6,372 bases of DNA from Oscillospiraceae bacterium (GCA_902795095.1 CADBKB010000127.1:1-6372), one strand, 5' to 3'. Counted from the first letter of the stretch, positions 1 to 6,290 are shown. Notes: generated by a model not told the origin, from the sequence alone. Made by a program: numbers and translations.

Positions 1-33
1 CGCGGCAAGCAGCAGAGCCAGGAGCTTTTTCAT
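1..33 (-). CDS. 5' end of a secreted protein or lipoprotein gene, running off the left edge
   Basis: Only the first 11 codons are in the window. On the minus strand they read MKKLLALLLAA, a short basic n-region followed by a hydrophobic h-region, as in a Sec signal peptide. A ribosome binding site (GGGAGGA, plus-strand 41-47) lies 7 bases upstream of the ATG at 33-31, which fixes the start. Another ATG at 38-36 is followed at once by a stop and is not usable. The gene is divergent from the histidine kinase gene. Such signal peptides are typical of ABC-importer solute-binding lipoproteins. Two importer permeases lie nearby, so a binding protein is the leading guess, but no mature sequence is visible and any exported protein would fit. 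Confidence 0.7.
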   Translation of the reverse strand, partial: MKKLLALLLAA

Positions 34-60
34 TGCATATTCCTCCCTTTCATGGATTAT

Positions 61-142
61 TTGGGACATAAGTGATATATATTTTATATCACGAAAACCT
101 GCTGCGGCGATATGAACAATTTTATGCTTGGTTGGGACAAAA
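61..142 (+). repeat. Pair of direct repeats TTGGGACAWAA in the divergent gap
   Basis: TTGGGACATAA (61-71) and TTGGGACAAAA (132-142) match at 10 of 11 positions and lie 71 bp apart, start to start. They bracket the inverted repeat at 72-92. A looser relative, TTGGGTTAAAT, sits at 1941-1951 in front of the permease promoter. AraC-family response regulators of the YesN type often bind direct repeats, so these could be sites for the regulator partnered with the kinase. That is inference. An eight-base core match in a short gap could also be chance. Confidence 0.35.
72..92. promoter_or_regulatory. Perfect inverted repeat, operator-like, over the minus-strand -10
   Basis: GTGATATA (72-79) and its exact reverse complement TATATCAC (85-92) are separated by 5 bases. 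The 21-bp AT-rich palindrome stands out in a GC-rich region. On the minus strand it contains an extended -10 box (TG-A-TATAAA, 91-83), about 50 bases upstream of the signal-peptide gene's ATG. No well-matched -35 was found at 17 bases. A dimeric regulator bound here would block or control the minus-strand promoter. The regulator is unknown, and the half-site spacing does not fit the CRP consensus. Confidence 0.45.
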
Positions 143-165
143 TTATGTTTTTTCCGCTGCCTCCG

Positions 166-194
166 TAGACAGGGAGCCGCAAAGATGGGATAAT
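166..194 (+). promoter_or_regulatory. Sigma-70/SigA-type promoter of the histidine kinase gene
   Basis: TAGACA (166-171) and GATAAT (189-194) are separated by exactly 17 bases. Each hexamer matches its consensus (TTGACA, TATAAT) at 5 of 6 positions. Transcription would begin near position 201, giving a leader of about 23 bases that holds the ribosome binding site. This is the best-matched promoter in the window. Confidence 0.6.
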
Positions 195-210
195 AGGCAA
201 AAGGATTGCC

Positions 211-217
211 GGGAGGG
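211..217 (+). promoter_or_regulatory. Ribosome binding site fixing the kinase start at 224
   Basis: GGGAGGG lies 6 bases upstream of the ATG at 224. A longer in-frame reading from TTG at 206 would place the start upstream of this site, leaving it unused. An ATG at 220 is in another frame and only 2 bases from the site. Position 224 is therefore the preferred start. Confidence 0.8.
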
Positions 218-223
218 ATATGG

Positions 224-1891
224 ATGAGCAGGCAAAACGCAATAAAACCGGGCCTGAGCCTCCGCAGCCGCGCCATGGTGTGCATCGGCGCGCTGATCGG
301 CTTTGTGGTGCTGGTCACCCTGGTGTACGCGCTGACCTTCCGCGCGCTTCGGAACGACCTGGTGACCCGCCGCTACAACGCCATGGCCGAGGAGATAGAA
401 AGCAGCCTGGCGGACAGCGAGCGCCGCGCCCAGGAGCTGACCACCATGCTCGGCTATTCCACGGAGAACCAAAAGGCATTGTACGCGCCCTATATCTATG
501 ATCGCTTCCGGTATCTGTTGCCGGATTCCTATACGGATTTTGAATTGGCAGCCATCGCGGCCGCCGATTTTGAGACGGCGGGCTACATGCCTGTACGCTC
601 CGGGCTGCACGCCGCCCCGGACGGATCGGCCCAGTTTTTGTATATGACCCGCTTCCGGGAGGTGCAGGGCCGTCCCGGCAGCAGCGGCAGCCAAAGCGGC
701 GTCTGCGCCATTCTGTATGACGCGGCTGCCTTCGCCGGGCTGGATGCCTTTTTGACGGGCGGACGGCGGTGGGTGGTTTTGCGGGATGAGGCCGGGCGCT
801 TTGTTTTGGGCGCCGGTCAGGCGGAGCTTCCTCCCGCCCAGGAGCAGCCCATCGCCCAACTGCGGGTGGAGGAAACCGCCTATTACGGCTTTTCCTTTGA
901 GGCGGAAGCCCAGGGCTGGCGGATCACCTGCTATTTTCCCCAGGCGGAGCTGCTGGCAGATCCCTCCGACGGCATCATGGGCCGGGTGTCCCTGGCGATC
1001 GCCCTGGCGGCCTTGGCCGCCATCGGCACGGTGCTGGCCAATCTGCTGTTCGTGGCCCGCAATATCCATACGCTGTCCGCCTCGGTGGCCGGCATCCCGG
1101 AAAAGAGCGGCAGCCGGGCAGCCGCGGCGGGACTGCCGGAAATGCAGGCGCTGGCCGACCAGGTCAACGATATGCTGGCGCGCATCGACCAGGCAAACAC
1201 CGCCAGCGCGGAGGCGCATCAGAAGGTGTATGAGGCCACGTTGGCCAAGCAATCCGCCCAGATGGCCTTTTACCGCAGCCAGATCGACCCGCATTTCCTT
1301 TTTAACACCCTGGAATGCATGCGCAGCATGGCCCAGCACTACGGCGTGTCTCCCCTGGAAGAGATGATCGGCTCCACCAACCAGCTGCTGCGCTACTCCC
1401 TGCACGCGCCCTTCATCGTCACCCTGCGGGAGGAGCTGGAGGCGGCGTCCGCGTACATGCGGGTGATGAACCAGCGCACCATGGAGCGCTACCGGTACGA
1501 CCTGCGGGTGGAAGAAGCGCTTTTGCAGCGCCCCGTGCTGTCCATGCTGCTCCAGCCGCTGATGGAAAACGCCGTCCGCCACGGCGCGCGGCACATGGGC
1601 AAACGGCAGTTTGTGCTGACGCTGGAAGTGACCGCCGACGCCAATAATGAGGATACGGTGCTGCGGCTGACGGATAACGGCTGCGGCATACCGCCCGAAA
1701 TGGTGGATCAATTGAACGCGGATATCACAGAGGATCATGATGGCTTCGGAGAAAGCATCGGCGTGCGCAACCTGCGCCGCCGCCTGGCCGCCACCGACAG
1801 CCGGTGCAGCCTGCGCTTTGCATCGCGGCAGGATGAATATACCACCGTCACCGTGCGGCTTCCGCGCACGCTGGAACTGCCCGAGGTATAA
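224..1891 (+). CDS. YesM-type sensor histidine kinase (His_kinase/HATPase_c)
   Basis: This is a membrane sensor kinase of the LytS/YesM class, 555 residues from the ATG at 224. TM1 spans about residues 17-39. An extracytoplasmic sensing region follows at about 40-254; it resembles no domain I can name with confidence, although dCache-like sensors are usual in this family. TM2 is at about 255-278. A short HAMP or coiled-coil linker runs to about 345. The His_kinase motif QIDPHFLFNTLE has the phospho-accepting His at 357. The ATP-binding domain has an N-box (LLQPLMENAVRHG, Asn449), a G1 box (DNGCGI, Asp484) and a late glycine box (GESIGVRNLRRRL). In this family the kinase phosphorylates an AraC-type (YesN) regulator, usually to control sugar import and glycan breakdown. 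The start of such a regulator lies downstream at 3950. The permease promoter at about 1963-1988 separates this gene from the transport genes, and no terminator is seen after it. Confidence 0.93.
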   Translation: MSRQNAIKPGLSLRSRAMVCIGALIGFVVLVTLVYALTFRALRNDLVTRRYNAMAEEIESSLADSERRAQELTTMLGYSTENQKALYAPYIYDRFRYLLPDSYTDFELAAIAAADFETAGYMPVRSGLHAAPDGSAQFLYMTRFREVQGRPGSSGSQSGVCAILYDAAAFAGLDAFLTGGRRWVVLRDEAGRFVLGAGQAELPPAQEQPIAQLRVEETAYYGFSFEAEAQGWRITCYFPQAELLADPSDGIMGRVSLAIALAALAAIGTVLANLLFVARNIHTLSASVAGIPEKSGSRAAAAGLPEMQALADQVNDMLARIDQANTASAEAHQKVYEATLAKQSAQMAFYRSQIDPHFLFNTLECMRSMAQHYGVSPLEEMIGSTNQLLRYSLHAPFIVTLREELEAASAYMRVMNQRTMERYRYDLRVEEALLQRPVLSMLLQPLMENAVRHGARHMGKRQFVLTLEVTADANNEDTVLRLTDNGCGIPPEMVDQLNADITEDHDGFGESIGVRNLRRRLAATDSRCSLRFASRQDEYTTVTVRLPRTLELPEV

Positions 1892-1962
1892 CGCAAGTTT
1901 CACCCTTCCTCCCATGCAACGAACATAAGAAAGTCCGATTTTGGGTTAAATCTGTCCATTTA

Positions 1963-1988
1963 TTGACCAGAACGATCCATGTTATGAT
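1963..1988 (+). promoter_or_regulatory. Probable extended -10 promoter of the permease operon
   Basis: TGTTATGAT (1980-1988) is an extended -10 (TGN plus TATGAT, 5 of 6 matches). TTGACC (1963-1968, 5 of 6 to the -35 consensus) lies 14 bases upstream of it. That is shorter than the usual 17, so activator help or reliance on the extended -10 is likely. The start of transcription would be near 1995, about 55 bases before the permease start. The region 1892-2051 holds no gene and no convincing terminator. Confidence 0.45.
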
Positions 1989-2039
1989 ATGCATGACAGA
2001 AAATACAGATCCTACGAGAGGCTGGCATACAAGCGGAAC

Positions 2040-2045
2040 GGAGGG
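2040..2045 (+). promoter_or_regulatory. Ribosome binding site favouring a GTG start at 2052
   Basis: GGAGGG directly abuts the ATG at 2046, which is too close for initiation. It sits 6 bases before the in-frame GTG at 2052. The GTG is therefore the likely start. The frame is open back to an ATG at 1989, but that ATG overlaps the probable promoter. Confidence 0.65.
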
Positions 2046-2051
2046 ATGATC

Positions 2052-3011
2052 GTGCAAAAAAGCAAAACAGCTCCTGTAAACAACCTGCGGCCCGGCGGCA
2101 GACGCCTGGGCCTTTGGGCTACGCTGGTCAAATATCGGGCCATCTATATCCTGCTGCTGCCGGGCCTGATCTGGTATCTGATGTTCGCGGTGGCCCCGCT
2201 TTTCGGCCTGCAATTGGCCTTCAAGACCTACCGGGCCAACCTGGGCATCTGGGGCAGCCCCTGGGCGGGCACCCGGAACTTTGACCGCATGTTCAAAAAC
2301 CCGGAGTTCGCCAACGCCATCCGCCAGACGCTATTGATCAACGTGCTGCGCCTGCTGGTCACCTTCCCCTTCCCGGTGATCATGGCCGTGTTCTTCAACG
2401 AGATGCGCTTCAAAAAAGCCAAGAACCCCTTGCAGGTCACCTTCACCCTGCCCCATTTTCTCAGCTGGGTGGTGGTTGCCAGCATCTTCAATAACCTCCT
2501 GTCCTCCGATGGCTTTGTCAATAACCTGATCGTCGCCCTGGGCGGCGCCCGGGTCAAGATCATCGGCAATTCCAGCGTGTTTTTGCCGCTGCTGATTTGG
2601 CGCTCGGCGGGCTGGAGCATGATCGTGTATCTGGCCGCCATCACGGATATCGATATGGAGCAGTACGAGGCGGCGGAGATCGACGGCGCCTCCCGCTGGC
2701 AGATGATCACCCACGTGACCCTGCCCAGCATCAGCAATACCATCGTGATCATGTTCATCCTGGCGGCGGGCAACATCATGACCGCGGGCTTCAACCAGGT
2801 GTTCAACTTCTCCAACGCCGCCGTGCGCAAGACGGCGGAGACGCTGGATATGTATATCTACCGCATCACCTTCCAGGCCGCGCCGGACTTTGGCTTCTCC
2901 ATGGCCATCACGGTGTTCCGCTCGGTCATCAATATGCTGCTGCTGCTGATCACCGACCGCGGCACCAAGCTGCTGGGCGGCTCCGGCCTGTTCAGCATCA
3001 ACCCCAACTGA
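2052..3011 (+). CDS. Sugar ABC transporter permease, LplB type (CUT1 family)
   Basis: This is one of two inner-membrane channel subunits of a carbohydrate importer, 319 residues from the GTG start at 2052. The first membrane segment is at about 30-52 (YILLLPGLIWYLMFAVAPL), followed by the family-typical FGLQLAFKTY and a periplasmic stretch. Further hydrophobic segments lie near 93-117, 136-150, 176-196, 228-248 and 282-300. The cytoplasmic EAA loop, which docks on the ATPase, is clear at about 203-224 (EQYEAAEIDGASRW...THVTLP). Length and layout match LplB-like permeases, which in this family import polysaccharide fragments or oligosaccharides. The second permease follows 21 bases downstream, so the two are cotranscribed and presumably form a heterodimer. 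No ATPase gene is present; a shared MsmX-like ATPase elsewhere is the usual solution. The substrate cannot be read from the sequence. Confidence 0.93.
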   Translation: MQKSKTAPVNNLRPGGRRLGLWATLVKYRAIYILLLPGLIWYLMFAVAPLFGLQLAFKTYRANLGIWGSPWAGTRNFDRMFKNPEFANAIRQTLLINVLRLLVTFPFPVIMAVFFNEMRFKKAKNPLQVTFTLPHFLSWVVVASIFNNLLSSDGFVNNLIVALGGARVKIIGNSSVFLPLLIWRSAGWSMIVYLAAITDIDMEQYEAAEIDGASRWQMITHVTLPSISNTIVIMFILAAGNIMTAGFNQVFNFSNAAVRKTAETLDMYIYRITFQAAPDFGFSMAITVFRSVINMLLLLITDRGTKLLGGSGLFSINPN

Positions 3012-3032
3012 CAGGGAAGGGAGGAAAGATTC

Positions 3033-3926
3033 ATGCTGCAGAAGACTGCCGTCAAGTCCTACAAGCGGGATAAGATCATGGCGCTGGACGTGGTGCTGCT
3101 GGTAATCATGGTATTTCTGGCGCTGCTCATCGTGGTGCCCATGGTCAATGTGCTGGCCATCTCCTTTGCCACCCAAAGGGAATATCTGAACACGCCGCTG
3201 CTGCTGGTGCCCACCAAGCCCACCCTGGATGCCTACCGGGCGCTGTTCAACGACGGGCGCATTTGGATCGGCTACCGCTCCACCCTGACGCTGGTGCTGC
3301 TGGCCGTGCCCGTCAATATGCTGCTGACCACCACCATCGCCTACGCGCTCAGCCGCGGGCATTTTCCGGGCCGCAAGGCGCTGATGTACCTGATCGTGTT
3401 CACCATGCTGTTCCAGGGCGGCATTATCCCCCTGTATCTGCTGATGAAGAGCTACGGCCTGCTGGATTCCTTCTGGTCGGTGGTGTTTGCCATGGGCATT
3501 AACACCTTCTATATGATCCTGATGATGAACTACTTTTCCTCCATCCCCATGGCGCTGATCGAATCGGCGCGCATCGAGGGCGCGGGAGAATGGCGCATCC
3601 TGCTGCAGATCGTGCTGCCTCTGTCCATGCCCATCTTCGCCACGGTGGGGCTTTATTATCTGTCCGACCGGTGGAACGAATGGTATCATCCCATGATCTT
3701 CATCAATTCCACCAAGAAAACCGTGCTGCAATTGGTGCTGCGCAACATCGTCAACGAGACCAAGCAGGCGGAGGACTTCGTGTACGAGGGCATGAAAGAG
3801 CTGCCCTTCACCTCCGGCGTCAAGATGGCCTGCGTGGTGATGACCATGCTGCCCGTCATGTGCGTCTATCCCTTCCTGCAGCGCTATTTCCTCAAGGGGA
3901 TGCGCGTGGGCGCGGTGAAGGGCTGA
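3033..3926 (+). CDS. Carbohydrate ABC transporter permease, YtcP type (CUT1 family)
   Basis: This is the second channel subunit of the importer, 297 residues. The ATG at 3033 has GGGAGG (3019-3024) 8 bases upstream. A basic N-terminus leads into TM1 at about 18-42. Further segments lie near 83-105, 115-137, 147-168, 198-212 and 264-284. The EAA loop is at about 176-197 (LIESARIEGAGEWRILLQIVLP). WNEWYHPMIFI (about 214-224) and the C-terminal FLQRYFLKGMRVGAVKG are hallmarks of the YtcP/AraQ-like group. Leu codons are almost all CTG (by hand about 45 CTG to 3 CTC), as in the upstream permease. This contrasts sharply with genes right of about 4,125. A response-regulator start follows 23 bases after the stop, the usual order in such import and two-component clusters. 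Confidence 0.93.
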   Translation: MLQKTAVKSYKRDKIMALDVVLLVIMVFLALLIVVPMVNVLAISFATQREYLNTPLLLVPTKPTLDAYRALFNDGRIWIGYRSTLTLVLLAVPVNMLLTTTIAYALSRGHFPGRKALMYLIVFTMLFQGGIIPLYLLMKSYGLLDSFWSVVFAMGINTFYMILMMNYFSSIPMALIESARIEGAGEWRILLQIVLPLSMPIFATVGLYYLSDRWNEWYHPMIFINSTKKTVLQLVLRNIVNETKQAEDFVYEGMKELPFTSGVKMACVVMTMLPVMCVYPFLQRYFLKGMRVGAVKG

Positions 3927-3949
3927 GCCGCTGAGAGAAGGTGCGCTTC

Positions 3950-4714
3950 ATGCAGCAAAAGAGACGCATTGCCTTTGTGGATGACGAGCCCTGGGTGCTC
4001 ATCGGCATCCGGGACATCATCGACTGGGCGGATTACGGCTTTGAATGCGCATACACCTTTCAGAGCGCGGAGGAGGCGCTGGAGACCCTGGCGCAGGACC
4101 CGGTGGACGCCATCGTCAGCGACATCTACCGGCAGTATCCCTTCGACACCAGCCGCGTCACCTTCTTCAACGTCGACGAGCTGACGAACCTGCCGCGCAC
4201 CTATCCCGGCTGCTGCTGGACGATGATTGAGGAGCAGATCGCGGGCCCGCTCGACATCCCCGAGGACCGCTTCCTCATGCCGCAGACGATCTCCGACGAT
4301 TTCGGGGAGGAATGCCGCAAATTCCAGGAAAGCCTCGAGGCGCGCGGCGGAGCGGACCTGCAGATGCTCGGCCTCGGGTACAACGGGCATATCGGCATCA
4401 ATCAGCCCGGGACGCCCTTCGGCAGCGAGACCTGGGTCTCCCCGATGGATCCCGTGTTCGAGGAGCGCGTGCGGCGGGAGACGGGCGTCGGGGAGGACTA
4501 TCCGCTCGGCGGGCTGACCCTCGGCATCCGCACGATTATGCACACCCGGCGCATCGTCCTCATCGCGAAGGGCGAGCACAAGGCCGAAATGGTCCGCCGC
4601 ATGCTGAAGGGACCCGTGACGGAGGAGATCCCCGCCTCGGTCCTCCAACTCCACCCGAACTGCACGTTCCTGCTCGACGCGGACGCCGGGCGGTACGTCG
4701 CGGATCTTGTATGA
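3950..4714 (+). CDS. Chimeric frame: truncated response-regulator receiver joined to an N-truncated NagB-like deaminase
   Basis: The frame encodes 254 residues from the ATG at 3950, which has AGAAGG 8 bases upstream. The GTG at 3941 overlaps that site and is less likely. Residues 1 to about 59 are the first half of a YesN-type receiver domain: IAFVDDEP with acidic Asp11 and Asp12, then DAIVSDI with phospho-acceptor Asp58. The rest of the receiver (conserved Thr/Ser and Lys, alpha4-beta5) and any HTH output domain are missing. From about residue 60 the protein is NagB-like: RVTFFNVDEL (Asp76, equivalent to E. coli Asp72), GLGYNGHIGINQPG (Asn145, His147 and Gln152 at the spacing of Asp141, His143 and Glu148), then KGEHKAEM and LQLHPN. 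The first 55 or so NagB residues, including the GGTP phosphate-binding loop, are absent. Both halves lack essential parts, and codon use switches at the join. An artefactual or recombinant junction is more likely than a working fusion. The NagB end overlaps the ribosome binding site of the GH43 gene. Confidence 0.85.
   Translation: MQQKRRIAFVDDEPWVLIGIRDIIDWADYGFECAYTFQSAEEALETLAQDPVDAIVSDIYRQYPFDTSRVTFFNVDELTNLPRTYPGCCWTMIEEQIAGPLDIPEDRFLMPQTISDDFGEECRKFQESLEARGGADLQMLGLGYNGHIGINQPGTPFGSETWVSPMDPVFEERVRRETGVGEDYPLGGLTLGIRTIMHTRRIVLIAKGEHKAEMVRRMLKGPVTEEIPASVLQLHPNCTFLLDADAGRYVADLV
4112..4135 (+). other. Probable junction between two unrelated DNA segments
   Basis: Response-regulator similarity ends with the beta3 strand and phospho-acceptor (VSDI, up to about 4126). 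NagB similarity begins at YRQYPFDTSRV (from about 4127). A receiver would normally continue with something like RMPxMDG. Leu use changes from nearly all CTG to mostly CTC, Val from mostly GTG to mostly GTC, and TCG serine and GCG alanine codons become common. The frame happens to be kept. The exact crossover cannot be placed to the base; a short shared stretch such as GACATCTACCGG could have mediated it. Confidence 0.7.
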
Positions 4715-4719
4715 GGAGG
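4713..4719 (+). promoter_or_regulatory. Ribosome binding site of the GH43 gene, overlapping the upstream stop
   Basis: GAGGAGG begins inside the TGA stop (4712-4714) of the NagB-like frame and lies 5 bases before the ATG at 4725. This fixes the GH43 start at 4725 rather than at the in-frame TTG at 4707, and suggests translational coupling of the two genes. Confidence 0.8.
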
Positions 4720-4724
4720 CCGCC

Positions 4725-6188
4725 ATGCATCCGAATCCCGTGATCTGGGCTGACTACCCGGACGTCGATATTATCCGCGTCGGGGACGTCTATTATATGA
4801 TCTCCACCACCATGCACTTCTTCCCGGGCGGGGTGATCCTGCGCTCGTTCGACCTCGTGAACTGGGAGACGGCGGGCCATGTGTACGACGCCCTCGACCA
4901 TACCCCGGCCCAGCGGATGGACGAGGGCCGGATCTACTCGCAGGGCATGTGGGCGGCCTCTCTCCGCTTCCATGAAGGTATTTTCCACGTCGTCTTCGTC
5001 GCGAACGACACGCACAAGACCTATCACTACACCGCAGAATCCGTCACCGGACCGTGGACGCGGCATCCGATGGAGGGCTTCTATCACGACGCCTCCGTCC
5101 TGTTCGACGACGACGGGCGGGTCTATATCGTCTACGGCAACCGGGAGATTCATCTCACCGAGCTCGAAGCCGATCTCTCGCGCCCGAAGCCGGACGGCCT
5201 CGACCGGGTGATTCTCCGGGACGAGGCGCGGGGGCTCGGATATGAAGGCTCGCATCTCTACAAGATCGGCGGGAAATACGTGCTGACCCTCATCCACTGG
5301 CCCGCCGGACACATGCGCACCGAAGCGGTCTTCACCGCGGATTCCATCGACGGCGAATGGACGGGCGGCGACGCGCTCGAGGACGACATGGGCTTCCGCC
5401 GTCAGGGCGTCGCGCAGGGCGGACTCGTCGACACGCCGGACGGACGCTGGTTTGCCATGCTCTTTCAGGATCACGGCGCGGTCGGGCGCATCCCCGTGCT
5501 CGTCCCGGTGACGTGGGAGAACGGGATCCCGCGCCTGTCTTCCCCTCCGCAGGAGATCGAAGGCGCGCCCGGGCATCCCGGCTATCGGTACCGCCCCCTC
5601 TTCGCGGACGACGATTTCGAATCGCACACGCTCCGCCCGGAGTGGGAATGGAATCACGAGCCGGATCCCGCGCTCATCCGGGTCGGCGGCGGTTCTCTCC
5701 GGATCCGGACGGGCCGATGCGATCCCGACGCGGAGCACGCGAAAAACACCCTGACCGTGCGGACAGCCGGCCCCGGCTGCACGGCGCAGGTCACCGTGAA
5801 CGGACGCGGACTCCGGATCGGCGACACCGCGGGGATCCTCGCCCTGCAGGGGCTCTTCGCCGAGGCCGGGATCACGCGCGATGCCGACGGCTTCCATGCC
5901 GTGATGCGCGAGAAGACGGACGACGGCTTCGCGGAATGCGCGCGGATCCCGCTTGAGGGGGACAGCCTCACCCTCCGCGCCGTCTTCGATTTCCGCGATC
6001 TCGCCGACACGGTGCGGTTCGAATATGAAAAGGACGGTGCGTGGTTCCCGCTCGGCGGCGTTCACAAGCTCTTCTACCGCCTCGACCACTTTGCGGGCGT
6101 GCGCGTCGGGCTCTTCTGCTACACGTCGCGCGGGGAGGGCGGGGAGGCGTCGTTCTCCGCGTTCCGTTATTCGGTTGACGAAGAATAA
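4725..6188 (+). CDS. Glycoside hydrolase family 43 (beta-xylosidase / alpha-L-arabinofuranosidase type)
   Basis: The product is a five-bladed beta-propeller glycosidase of 487 residues. The N-terminus PVIWADYPDVDIIRVGDVYY is the GH43 signature, with the likely general-base Asp at 13. Asp122 in YHDASVLF is the probable pKa-modulating residue, and Glu174 in GYEGSHLYK the probable general acid, so the catalytic set is complete. From about residue 290 (ADDDFESHTLRPEWEWNHEP) to the end lies a concanavalin-like beta-sandwich of the kind found at the C-terminus of GH43 beta-xylosidases. No signal peptide is seen, so the enzyme is probably cytoplasmic and acts on imported oligosaccharides. In this family the substrates are xylo-oligosaccharides or arabinose side chains; which one cannot be told here. 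It sits 10 bases after the NagB-like stop. Leu is mostly CTC (by hand about 30 CTC to 5 CTG), unlike the genes left of 4,125. A strong terminator follows. Confidence 0.92.
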   Translation: MHPNPVIWADYPDVDIIRVGDVYYMISTTMHFFPGGVILRSFDLVNWETAGHVYDALDHTPAQRMDEGRIYSQGMWAASLRFHEGIFHVVFVANDTHKTYHYTAESVTGPWTRHPMEGFYHDASVLFDDDGRVYIVYGNREIHLTELEADLSRPKPDGLDRVILRDEARGLGYEGSHLYKIGGKYVLTLIHWPAGHMRTEAVFTADSIDGEWTGGDALEDDMGFRRQGVAQGGLVDTPDGRWFAMLFQDHGAVGRIPVLVPVTWENGIPRLSSPPQEIEGAPGHPGYRYRPLFADDDFESHTLRPEWEWNHEPDPALIRVGGGSLRIRTGRCDPDAEHAKNTLTVRTAGPGCTAQVTVNGRGLRIGDTAGILALQGLFAEAGITRDADGFHAVMREKTDDGFAECARIPLEGDSLTLRAVFDFRDLADTVRFEYEKDGAWFPLGGVHKLFYRLDHFAGVRVGLFCYTSRGEGGEASFSAFRYSVDEE

Positions 6189-6195
6189 AAAAACG

Positions 6196-6245
6196 GGCCT
6201 GTCGCATTAACGCTCAGAAGTAGAGAAATGCGACAGTCCTTTTTT
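6196..6245 (+). terminator. Rho-independent terminator after the GH43 gene
   Basis: CTGTCGCATT (6200-6209) pairs perfectly with AATGCGACAG (6228-6237). The stem is extended by GG/CC pairs past one mismatch. The loop is 18 bases, which is long. The stem is followed by a T-run starting at 6241 and preceded by an A-run (6188-6194), so it may also work in the reverse direction. It begins 8 bases after the GH43 stop. Confidence 0.88.
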
Positions 6246-6252
6246 GTATTTG

Positions 6253-6270
6253 AAACCGGGTTCCGGTTTT
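6253..6270. repeat. Small hairpin, possibly a back-up terminator
   Basis: AAACCGG (6253-6259) and CCGGTTT (6263-6269) form a perfect 7-bp stem with a 3-base loop, and one more T follows. The T-tract is short, so termination is doubtful. The first arm, as AAACCGGGT, recurs at 6342-6350 on the far side of the REP-like element. Confidence 0.5.
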
Positions 6271-6290
6271 CATATCCTTTCAGACAAAAC

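Noticed and set aside
72..92. Palindrome as a CRP-type site or an intrinsic terminator
   Set aside because: The half-site spacing differs from the CRP consensus, and the AT-only stem core with no following T-run makes a poor terminator.
206..223. TTG start extending the kinase by six residues
   Set aside because: The GGGAGGG ribosome binding site lies downstream of this TTG and is correctly spaced for the ATG at 224.
143..1915. 590-codon open frame antisense to the histidine kinase
   Set aside because: It mirrors a GC-rich, strongly codon-biased real gene. The product is low-complexity, rich in Gln, His, Gly and Ala, with no recognisable domain. The plus-strand frame carries all kinase motifs.
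1989..2051. ATG starts at 1989 or 2046 for the first permease
   Set aside because: The first overlaps the probable promoter and has no binding site. The second abuts the binding site with no spacer. GTG at 2052 has a spacing of 6.
2331..3731. 466-codon antisense open frame across both permeases
   Set aside because: It spans the intergenic boundary of two clear genes and encodes a His/Gln/Asp-rich sequence without any fold signature, so it is a shadow of codon bias.
4560..6089. 509-codon antisense open frame across the GH43 gene
   Set aside because: Its composition is that of a shadow frame, it has no motif, and it overlaps a complete GH43 with all catalytic residues.
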